Assembly: GCA_001931875.2 (NCBI GenBank)
Contig: MSJH02000715.1
Coordinates: forward strand, 1 to 56,759
Length of the DNA: 56,759 bases
Origin: Byssochlamys sp. IMV 00236
Lineage: Eukaryota; Ascomycota; Eurotiomycetes; Eurotiales; Thermoascaceae
Direction of reading: 5' to 3'
Shown here: positions 22,514-32,375 of the stretch, piece by piece
Position numbering within the stretch: position 1 is the stretch's first letter
How the letters are laid out: the number at the start of each line of letters is the position of its first letter
The notes under the pieces: generated by a model
Seen by the model: the letters and a program-made list of their open reading frames with translations, nothing else
Database searches by the model: none
Told to the model about the DNA's origin: nothing
Program-made: the position numbers and the translations under genes

Positions 22514-22706
22514 TTTGTATAAATCCGTAATCTTAGATTTTGTAACTATATTTAATAAAAGAGCGAATAATAGAACGAAGACATGTATTGTTTGATAATT
22601 GTTGTATATAAAGATTATATATATATCCTTCGACGCAATATAATCAACTATCTCAGATATGAATATAATACCTCATGATAACATTTGAGATCAATTTCTT
22701 TTTCTT

Positions 22707-22977
22707 TTCTCTGTTAATAAAAAAGAATATACAGAGGTGAAGCATGGGGTCTTTCACGTACAACTCTTCCCAGCTCTCTTCTTTTCCTATCGTTAAAGAT
22801 AGGCGGCCACCCAGACTTTGGCCTCGTCTCTACAGTTCCATCTTTTTTCCATTGTTAATAAACTCGACGCACGGTTCTTTCTGAAATATTTTCCTCAATA
22901 GCAATTTGTACTGCCGAAATGCCTTCGCGACGTCTAGCAACCATCATTTGTTTTTGAGACACAGTTAAATAAGGCAT
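22707..22977 (-). pseudogene. Tc1/mariner transposase N-terminal relic
   Basis: Reading down from an ATG at 22977 gives 'YLTVSQKQMMVARRREGISA', then 'VQIAIEENISERTVRRVY', a TAA stop, and in the same frame 'QWKKDGTVETRPKSGWPPIF' and 'NDRKRRELGRVVRERPHAS'. This is the paired helix-turn-helix DNA-binding region of Tc1/mariner (IS630) transposases, including the GRPR-like linker (here SGWPP). The DDE catalytic domain is absent: after the relic the frame ends in AT-rich sequence. With an internal stop and only about 90 codons, it is dead. It lies in the 3' gap between RQC2 and aconitase. Confidence 0.8.
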
Positions 22978-23234
22978 TTTATGTTGTTACAGAAAGAGAA
23001 AAGCAGTCTTAATCATGAAGCATCTTTCCAAAAAAAAAAAAAAAAAACTGACTTTAAAAATATTTTCAGTAATCGGCGTTTAAACTAATTTAAACTGATA
23101 AACTTTATGCCGATGTAATGTTGGACAGCTCATAGCTTCTGCATACAGAGTAGAAATTAAAATAAAAAAGGCTTAAAGTAGTTTATTTACTCTTATTACA
23201 TTATCTAACAAATACAATATGCAACTGAAATAAT

Positions 23235-25712
23235 TTATTGAGAGGCAGCAGTTTGAACCTTCATGTAGTTAAGACAGCTACCGTGCTTGAACCATTCGAT
23301 TTGACCGGCATTGAAAGTGTGGTTCAAAGTGATATCTAAGGAAGAACCGTTGTTCTTGTGAACACGGAGAGTCAAGGGCTTGCCTTCCTGGAAATCGGTC
23401 AAACCAATGATGTCAACCTTGTCGGTGGGGTCGATCTTGTCATAGTCAGCAGGGTTAGCGAAGGTAAGAGGAAGCATACCTTGCTTCTTCAAGTTGGTTT
23501 CGTGGATACGAGCAAAGGACTTGGTGATGATGGCAGCACCGTTCAAGTGACGGGGCTCCAAAGCAGCGTGTTCACGAGAAGAACCTTCACCGTAGTTTTC
23601 ATCACCAATAACAACCCACTTAACACCTCTCTTCTTGTAGTCACGAGCGACTTCAGGAACACCAGCATATTCCTTGGTGAAGACGTTCAAGACGGAGTTG
23701 ACCTTGTCGTTAGCAGCGTTGACGGCACCAATCAACATGTTGTTGGAGATGTTATCGAGGTGACCACGGTACTTCAACCAAGGACCAGCCATAGAGATGT
23801 GATCGGTAGTACACTTACCCTTGACCTTGATCAAGATAGGAACTTCCTTGATATCTTGACCGTTCCACTTTTCGAAGGGCTCCAAAAGTTGAAGACGGGT
23901 GGACTTGGGGTCGACCTTGACTTGAACTTCAGCGCCATTGGCAGGAGGAGCTTGGTAGGTGTTTTCACCAGCATCGTAACCGCGAGGAGGCAATTCGTTA
24001 CCGTTGGGAGGATCAAGCTTGAAGGGCTTACCATCGGCACCAGTGAGGGAATCAGTGATGGGGTTGAAGGTCATGTCACCAGCGATAGCCAAGGCAGTGA
24101 CAATTTCGGGAGAAGCGACGAAAGCGTGGGTAGCAGGGTTACCGTCGTTACGACCAGTGAAGTTACGGTTGTAGGAAGTGATGATGGAGTTCTTGTCACC
24201 CTTCTTGATGTCTTGACGGTCCCATTGACCAATACAAGGACCACAGGCGTTGGCAAGGACAACACCACCAGAGTTGGTAAGGATGTCCATAATGCCGTCA
24301 CGTTCGATGGTAGCACGAATTTGTTCGGAACCAGGGGTGATGGTGAACTTGGACTTGACCTTGAGGCCGTGTTCGGAGGCTTGCTTAACAAGTGAAGCGG
24401 AACGAGCCATGTCTTCGTAAGAGGAGTTGGTACAAGAACCGATCAAACCAACCTTGAGTTCTTCGGGCCAGCCGTTAGCCTTGGCAGTTTCCTTGAACTT
24501 GGAAAGAGGAGTGGCCAAATCGGGAGTGAAAGGGCCGTTGATGTGAGGTTCGAGCTTGTTAAGGTCAATTTCAATCAATTCGTCATATTGAGCACCTTCA
24601 TCGGCACGAAGGTTGTGAGAGAATTGTTGAGCGTAATCGGCGATGGCAGCACGGTTGGTGGCACGGAGATAATCACCCATACGGCTGTTGAAGGGGAACA
24701 TGGAAGTAGTGGCACCAATTTCAGCACCCATGTTACAGATGGTAGCCATACCAGTACAAGAGATAGAGTCAACACCTTCGCCGAGGTATTCGACAATGGC
24801 ACCAGTACCACCCTTGACAGTCAAGATACCAGCAACCTTAAGGATAACATCCTTGGGGGAGGTCCAGCCATTGAGCTTACCGTGAAGCTTGACACCAATG
24901 GTCTTGGGGCACTTGAGTTCCCAAGGAACACCAGCCATGACATCGACGGCATCAGCACCACCAACACCAATAGCGACCATACCAAGACCACCAGCGTTAG
25001 GAGTGTGAGAGTCGGTACCGATCATGAGACCACCGGGGAAAGCATAGTTTTCGAGAATGATTTGGTGAATAATACCGGAACCAGGTCTCCAGAAACCAAT
25101 GTTGTACTTGGCGGTAGCAGTAGCCAAGAAGTCATAGACTTCCTTGTTGATGTCAATGGCACGAGCCAAATCCTTAGCACCACCAACTTGAGCTTCAATC
25201 AAGTGATCACAGTGAACAGTGGTAGGGACAGCAACGTTAGGGAGGCCAGCAGACATGAATTGAAGGAGAGCCATTTGAGCGGTGGCGTCTTGACAGGCAA
25301 CGCGATCAGGGCGAAGCTTAAGGTAGGACTTACCGCGGACAATGTCTTGGTTTTCGGCATCATCCAAGTGACCATAGACAACCTTTTCAGAGAGAGTCAA
25401 AGGACGGTTTAATCTATAGAAAATACTTGTTTAGCTTCCTTGCACTCCGAATATAAAAAATTTTTCGCTTACCTTCTACGAACAACTTCGAGGTTGTCTT
25501 CGATTCTTTGGTAGTTGATGTATTTATCCTTTTCGAGGTTAGACATGGAAACCTTTTGGGCAGCCCAGTTGGTGCTAGCCTTAGCATAGGTACGGGTGTG
25601 AGTCTTGACAGCAGGGGCAACAGCCTAAGCGAGAAATAATGAGTGATGAGTTCAAATTGTAATGTTGTTATTGTACCTTGGCAGCTCTGATAATATGACT
25701 TGAAGACAACAT
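23235..25712 (-). CDS. ACO1: Aconitate hydratase, mitochondrial
   Basis: Exons 25712-25677, 25624-25473 and 25413-23235 encode 788 aa, the usual length. It converts citrate to isocitrate in the TCA cycle and carries a [4Fe-4S] cluster. The first 30-40 residues ('[20 protein letters not shown]') are basic, Ser/Ala-rich and acid-free, as a mitochondrial presequence should be. Visible motifs: '[15 protein letters not shown]', 'HCDHLIEAQ', '[20 protein letters not shown]', '[12 protein letters not shown]' (first cluster Cys), '[11 protein letters not shown]' (the other two Cys), '[14 protein letters not shown]', and the C-terminal swivel '[20 protein letters not shown]'. Strong codon bias (few AT-ending options) fits high expression and leaves long open frames on the opposite strand. 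Confidence 0.97.
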
Positions 25713-28288
25713 TATCTACTTTAGCTCTTTTTAGTTAAAGTAAAGGAGGTATTAATGTAGAGAGGGGGGAGTAGTAAGAAAAGAGCCTAAAGGAAAAAAG
25801 AAGGCGAAAAATATTTTTGAACTTTTTATTTTTTACTGTCGTTACCAAATTAAGTAAAGGCTACACAGAAAAAAAAATTATCCATGTGCAAACGAGATAT
25901 TATTTATGTAATTCACATGAAATTAAAGTGGAGTCAGCTATTGTAGTTGTAAGCTGGCGAAACTATATATATGGTAGTCATAGTAATAGTAGTCAGGAGT
26001 CTCTTTTTATCATTTATTTATGCATAGCAACCGTTTCTGTAGATATGCATACATTTTTTCATGGCCCTGATTTTATGATGATATAATCAAGAAAAGTAAC
26101 AGGGCCAAGTAAAAAGTATAAAAAGACCGTCCGGGCCATGAAAAATCAATGTCATTTCAACCAACCAAAATTGGATTATAGTTTAGCCCAGTTTTATATT
26201 TTAACTTCCGTTTAAATAGCCTTCAAACATAAACATTGTATTTACGCGTTCAAAATATAAAGAATAAGTTGTAAGTTTCGAAAATTTTTGATATCACAAT
26301 ACCTTGTACTAATAAATGCTTTGTACTCATCTTACAGCTTTATTGGGTATTACCAATTATTGATCGGCAGTGCACATTACTTTTCTATGCGTCATGACAG
26401 TCATGTACACTATCTTATCCGTTTGTGTGACCTTGGGCCTGAAAAATTTAAAATTCCGGCTATTGCATGGCCCTTTCCATATTTATACAGTCGTAACTCG
26501 CCTCAAATTTAAGCCGAAGGGGAAATTCTTCTCATTGTTCTTTAAAATTCCGCATTAGGCAATCAGCATGATGGATCATAACATTTGTTAGAGATCATTC
26601 AAAAGATATGCTTTTTAAAGACTTTACAAAAAGTTTATTGATCCTATTATATAAAATAGAAAGTAGCAAGAGCATGAAACATATTTACTGTAGCAGCAAA
26701 ATCTCAAAACACCTCGATATATACTTTTTATGCAGACCGATTTGAGGATGTTAAAATCCATATTCTTCTTCTTTTGGTAAAGTGTCGATGGTGGTACTGC
26801 ACTGTCTCCTCTTTTGCAAAACTACATGTACAAACAACTTATTCAGCATTAAGCAGGGTAAAAACAGTCGACAACAGGCAGGTAGAAGAATATGGACATA
26901 TATAAGTAGATGAACATGAATAGGTCATTTAATATATACCTTGGGCCAGCATTAAACAACCATTTATGACATCGAGCGGCTATTACATAGATCACACGAA
27001 TAAGTCAATGATATGTCCCAAACTCTATTGATTTGCTTTACTATTCATATTAAGTTTGTCTCCATTGCCCTTGCTACTACCAATTCGCTGTTTGTTACAG
27101 ATGATGTAGCCATTTTGATTTGTATATGAAGCGATATGGCGTTTACTGCTGCAGATCGACATTTCCATAACCGGACTACAGGGAGATCTCCCCTCAAATA
27201 TGCGGCGTTCATATTTTCCCCGCAGGAACATAAGGATAAGCTTTCGACTAAATGTTTAGACTGTCTTATGTCACTTCTCAAATTGTAAAATTCGTTTATA
27301 TTTCTGAGCTTTTCAAAAGTCTTACTAAATATGGCAGGTCCTCAGTTTCTCTTGGATCTTGAAGTGTCAAGATTAGTATGGCTGAGGTTAAACGATATGG
27401 TGCACATTGTCTAGTCTGCTCTTCATTTCAAATCTATAATAGTTTTCGTTTGATCAAAGTCCGCATACAGTTTGGTTATAACCATTTACATGGCCACTTC
27501 TTATAAGCAGTAGCGGATGGCCATCTCTCCTTTTCCACTAGGATACTAAGTTTGACTTTTATTATCCCATGGATTTACAAGCCAACTGACGCGTTGATTA
27601 TTTAGTGCTTCATTCGTGCCGTTACTTTACATCGTGGCTAGATACTCCAATCGTTGCAGAACCTCCTGCTTGATTCCGTACTCAAGGCTGTTCTAATATG
27701 TTACGGCGATCGTAACAAGATTATCGGCGCTGTTAAAGCTCTCTACAAACACCTACAAAAAGAGCACGGACGCACTACTGCTGTCTTGTGTCTTCTATCT
27801 ATCACTTGTTCGTCAAAGTCTATCAATCTTCTCTCTCAGTGTATTTGATTATCAATACTCTAACGGCACGCGCTTATCGCAGTTGTATCATTAGCTGACA
27901 GATGGGGATTGCTACCTAATTGGTTGCAAAACTGCATATGCAGCAAGGATCGTACTATTCGTCGACAGCTCTTTATAAGTGAGGAGCAATTTCTTGTTTC
28001 ATTCGAATTAGCATACCTCAGGCAATAGTCATAGTCTATCCCGTAGGATATGCTCCCAATTTGCTCCCCTGGATCACTTTAACCCTCAGTGTCACAACCT
28101 CTAAGCACATATACTTTGCGTTCTGCCATTTCATTTCCCCTCTTAGCAACCTCCCTCCATTCACCATTTACCCCATACTTTTTGTATCTTTTGGTTGTTT
28201 ACTATACAGATTTCCTTTACGCTCCTTGTTTTAAGGAAAAAATAATAATGGCAAGATTAATAGTCTAAATATTCTATTTATTAATTCT
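25713..28288. other. 2.6-kb intergenic region with inverted-repeat motifs
   Basis: It contains the aconitase promoter (25713 onward) and the 3' flank of the Hal4-like kinase gene. I see no supported gene. Notable are repeated GGGCC(A)TGAAAAA words in both orientations (26055-26067, 26133-26145, 26435-26447, 26465-26473). Between 26970 and 27850 the base composition is less AT-rich and several short frames are open, perhaps old coding or transposon remains, but no family is recognisable. Confidence 0.45.
26055..26145. repeat. Nested inverted repeat (foldback) with GGGCCATGAAAAA arms
   Basis: TTTTTCATGGCCC at 26055-26067 is the exact reverse complement of GGGCCATGAAAAA at 26133-26145. Inside it, GGCCCTG (26063-26069) pairs with CAGGGCC (26100-26106). 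Similar half-sites recur at 26435-26447 and 26465-26473. It could be the ends of a small non-autonomous element or a hairpin-forming site. Confidence 0.5.
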
Positions 28289-29664
28289 TTAGAGCAGATT
28301 ATGTGTATGGCTGGAAGCTTGCTTATGACGAGTACATATATCGACACTGCAGACCCAGGAATCTTTCATAACGTCTTTGAGGGTACATCGTTTTTCGGGA
28401 TCCGGTCGCAGCATTTTCAATATTATAGACTTTGAGTTATCTGCTAAGGCTTTTACAAATACATGTTTACCGTTTTCACGCAAGTAGCGTGCATAAGACA
28501 AGTCCTCTTCAGGGCGAGCAACAATCCAAGGGAACTTATGAGTCACCATAGTAACATAGACGATCGCAGAAGACCATATATCTCCTTGACATGGGTTGTA
28601 ATAAGCATTTGCAAATTGCTCAGGAGGAATATAAGGGTTAGAACCAGACACGCCTTTTTACATGAAAAGGGTTAAGAAAATGGGGAAAATACTAATAAGG
28701 TGTTACCTGAAGACATATAAACGTTTGGTTTCTTGGGGATTTTGAAAGGAACAGCGCATCCAAAATCTACAAGTTTGACAACTCCCTTTTCATCTATTAC
28801 TAGATTATCCATCTTAATATCTCTATGAGCAATGCCTATCGAGTGTAAGTACTGGAGGCCATAGAGCAGCTGGCGCCAGCAACAGTTGATTTCCTCGGTT
28901 GTCATTTTACCACTCGTTATGGATGCATGCAAGCTATAAGGTATATATTCCATGATCTGATATAATGTCTGACCAATCTCTATTAAATCAAGCACTTGAA
29001 TCACATTATCATGGCAACACAATCTTCCAATGCGGAACTCCTTGTAAATTTTTTCAAAATAGCGCTCTTTGCTTTCTCCTTGTTTTCGCTTCCGAAACCT
29101 TTTAACCGCATAAGGTTTTTGTATGCCAAACATTCGAATCGCCTTGACGCTACCACCACCGCCACGACCCAACGTTTCTTCTACACAAAATCATAAACAT
29201 TTTTAACTAACCAGTTGTTACTATTATACTTGCCGCTTGTTTCAAAAAGAATATCCAAGTTTAGTAAAAATTCTCTTGATAGATCAGCCTTCTGAAGCTG
29301 CTCGTATATCAATTTCTGATCAATTTGATCATCGTCAAACCCTATTGTATCTTTTCGTGTCTTTCTAAATAATTGCATCAAGGACGACACAACCATCTTC
29401 TTCCTTCGATTGCGAGCAACCAATGTAGTGATTTCATTAAGAATATCTTTTGGGCTCACATGGATGGGAGGAGAAGAAATACCTTGGATAGTGCTATCCT
29501 TTTTTTCTCCCAATGTCATATTGGAGGATGCTTTTGGCGCGTTATTTTTAAGCATGTTAGTCATGTGGAGCCGATCTATACTTTCAAAACGATTTACCCG
29601 ACATAGGAAAAGCTTCGGCAGCCCTTTTATCTAGTTTTTGTAAGCTAGTATTCGTATTTTTCAT
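28289..29664 (-). CDS. Ser/Thr protein kinase, Hal4/Sat4-Npr1-like fungal family
   Basis: Predicted exons 29664-29598, 29530-29222, 29180-28707 and 28653-28289 encode 404 aa. After a 110-aa N-terminal region comes a kinase domain: glycine loop 'GRGGGGSVKAI', VAIK-type 'YAVKRFRKRKQGESKERYFE' (the ESK insert typical of Hal4/Npr1 kinases), 'HRDIKMDN' catalytic loop, 'DFG' and 'GSNPYIPPEQ' activation segment. All catalytic residues are present. Yeast relatives regulate potassium transporters and amino-acid permeases at the plasma membrane. The start at 29664 uses a 67-nt first intron containing a CTAAC branch site. The alternative ATG at 29564 lies inside that intron. The second intron is only 41 nt (GTAACA...GTAG), the only donor that keeps the frame. 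Confidence 0.85.
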
Positions 29665-30508
29665 TTTTATAGAAAGTAGAAAGTAGAAAATAGAATAAAT
29701 CATTCGTTTAAATGTCATGAATTTTGAGACATTTTACACTGAAACCCTAGCAAAAGCGTCATCAAATTTTATTCATTATAAAACATTAAAGACTAGAGCG
29801 TGTTTATTTTGGCACATGCTTTCTCTTACTTCTTTTAGGATATGCCAAGTATTGTACTTTAAGCTACTTCTCTGTGATTATTCAAAAGGATTCTAAAGCA
29901 GTTCATTGAAGCATCTTTATAGTTTTAATACAGTTTCTGTATTTAACTTTGTCTTGTTTAAATATTGTGATAGAGGCGATAAAAAGACCTAAAACAAGCA
30001 ACACATTGCAAGTATATATCGATCATCATTCAAAGATAACACACTCCTTGGACAAAGTTGGTTAAAGCAGTTGATGCATGAAATATGCACATCCTCCGAA
30101 ATGTACATTGCTTCACATGCAGCCATAGTCAAACTCTATCAGAACGTTCGACGCTATATTAATATTCAAACAGTTCTTGATATTTACTTCTTTCTTCTTC
30201 TCCTAGTTGACTCGTGCATAAGTCTAGACTAGGAGCTTCACGTACAAGGATACATCTCCCTTTTTCCTTAAATTTGGAATAGATAGACAGAAGCAAAAAG
30301 GAAAAAAAAAGGGACGCCAAAGTATACGGTACCGACAATCCGTATGAAGCCCTGTGATCCCCTTCCTACTTCCTTGGTAGATCAAAAAAATGCAAGCATG
30401 GATGTTTATGCGTCATCGATTATTTATGATTTGTGTGTGTGTTCTTTTGTTTGTATTTCTCTCTCTCTCTTTTTATTTTTTTCTTTCACTCTTTTCTTTT
30501 CTACAAGC
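29665..30508. promoter_or_regulatory. Divergent region upstream of kinase and UCH37-like genes
   Basis: 844 bp, AT-rich, with a CT-rich tract just before the UCH start (30450-30500). A short hairpin AAATGTC/GACATTT sits at about 29711-29729. No gene supported. Confidence 0.4.
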
Positions 30509-32045
30509 ATGTCGGAAGATACTCCTTCAGCCGAGGCTCGCTTGTGGAGGTATATTGACTCTGAAGAAGGTACATTTCAAACTTTTTGTTGCTCATGAGC
30601 ATTACTCATTCTGTTTTAACCTTCAGGCACACTGACACAGTTCTGCCTGAAAATAGGAGTTCAAAATGTTGAGGTTCAAAAAGTGAACTTGGGTGATCAT
30701 CTATTCAACCTGAGGCAAGTGTTTGTTGAAAAAGAATGAAATATATAAATAGATGATAACTGTAACTTAGACCCATATATGGATTTATGATGTTGATAAA
30801 GCACAATGCAGACACAATCATATCAAAAAATGAACAATCAAATAGAGGCGATTACAATTTATTCTTTGCAAATCAAGTATGTTTATTGTGCATCAATAGA
30901 AATAAAAAAATAACAAGACTTTCATTAGATGTATAGCGAGGCTTATCTCCTTCATGGACTATTGCATATATTATTAAACTGTAATCAAATTGATATCGGC
31001 ACTGATCTAAACCAATTTAAGCAGCTCACAAGCAATTATACTTCAAAAGTAAGTAAAAATTTGAACACGCTGAATCCCTTTACTGATCCTAATAAATATA
31101 TCTATATTTATATATATATATATAGCTCAAGGGTCACGTTCTATTAAAAAACAGGCTGTTTAGAGAAGCTTATAGTGAGATGATAAAGTGAGTATATATA
31201 TATATCTTGCGCACGCGAAGGGAAAAGTATAATCTAATAAATTAAAAAGTGCATGGCCATATCGTCGGAAAGTGGATGGCGCAATGTATCATTCGGTCTC
31301 ATATGTACTGCGTCAAGGCAATTTATGGGAACTTGACGCCCTAAAGGACAGTCCATGCATCTTAGCGTCATGCAACGAAGATAACTGGCTGGATTTTATG
31401 CAGGCTGAGCTAGTAAAAAAAGCCAAGATGTACGCACATACACATATACTATATAAAAAGGAGGAATGACTAAGCAAAGGCTGATAGGTACCAAGAGCTT
31501 GACTTGCCTATTTCCATATGGGCTGTGATAGAGAGTAGAAAGCTAGTATACCAAAAAAAGCTGGCCAGTAAATTATTTATGAAACAAGAGATAGAGAATA
31601 TGCTTGACAAGCATCAACCCGATTGGAGAAAAAGTTGTCAACGTTGGGAGGAAGAATACGTGCATGCACTTAGTAGCAGTGTAAAAAAGAAGAGTAATAG
31701 ATATTTGACTGATCACCCAAAAATTAATCCAGAATATAGGAAAGGATTAAAAGAGGCCAACTTCTTTCTAACAGACTAGCACATCATTGTAGTCGATCTG
31801 ATCAACTGCCGAATGAGGAAAAACAAAAGATCTACAGTTCACTCAGTCATAATAAACAAGGAAGCTTGATAGATACTTGGCTACAGATACATGATGAGAT
31901 CCTAAGACTGTACGAACGACTTGGCTTGGAGGACGAAAAAGATGAAATGTACCAAAAGAACTATATCCGAAAGAGACACAACTATATACCTTTTATTGAA
32001 TCATTTATACAAGCTCTAGTCGAACAAGGTCACTTTCATCCATAG
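30509..32045 (+). CDS. UCH37/UCHL5-like protein with catalytic Cys replaced by Tyr
   Basis: Exons 30509-30569, 30627-30714, 30771-30876, 30929-31048, 31126-31187, 31250-31429, 31488-31680 and 31740-32045 give 371 aa. The UCH domain is clear: 'YIDSEEGTLTQFCLKIG', 'LRPIYGFMMLIK', 'YNLFFANQ', 'ILLNCNQIDIG', 'YHSVSYVLRQGNLWELDALK'. The C-terminal ULD-type tail ends 'NYIRKRHNYIPFIESFIQAL', the segment that in UCHL5 docks to proteasomal Rpn13 or INO80. The oxyanion Gln (Q85), His (H160) and Asp (D175) are kept, but the nucleophile position (human C88) is Y91, in 'EAYLLHGLLHILLN'. It should therefore not cleave ubiquitin by the normal mechanism. Intron 2 is GC-AG (AG|GCAAGT). The apparent stop at 31777 lies in the wrong frame after the last 59-nt intron. 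Confidence 0.88.
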
Positions 32046-32375
32046 AGTTTATATGAAAAATGCGCATTCTTTTACCTATTATGAATCCTTATTACACATC
32101 TCATATACCGCTCGTTACATCATCACTCTCTTTCTATGTAAAAACCAGCTATTTATACCAATAATTTAAAGAGCAAGTACAAAGAAACAATAAAAACAAG
32201 AAAACACACAAACAAGAACTTGCTCATCAACAGTTATGAGCATTGTTTAAATAAGCCCTTCATTTATACGAAATACAGATTGTTATTTATTTACTAGTAA
32301 TACATACACATATGCGACATATACAAATAAGAGATATAAAATGTGATGACAATTAAGTAAAATGATGTACAATGT
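32046..32375. other. Shared 3' region of convergent genes
   Basis: 330 bp between the UCH37-like gene (+) and the CAMK-type kinase (-). AT-rich with AATAAA-like words. No gene seen. Confidence 0.5.

Noticed and set aside
23358..25412. Long plus-strand open frames (345 and 289 codons) opposite aconitase
   Set aside because: They mirror the strongly biased codons of aconitase, start and end inside it and have low-complexity Val/Thr/Gly composition. They are shadows of a highly expressed gene, not antisense genes.
27045..27281. Minus-strand frame with 'CSCGENMNAAYLRG', faintly like the zinc-ribbon end of IS605/Fanzor-type transposases
   Set aside because: Only a few residues resemble the motif, the paired Cys spacing is wrong and nothing nearby supports an RNA-guided nuclease or its guide RNA.
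31740..31779. Apparent premature stop in the UCH37-like gene
   Set aside because: A GTAAAA donor at 31681 and a TATAG acceptor at 31739 remove a 59-nt intron in phase 0 and restore the conserved C-terminal tail, so the gene is intact.
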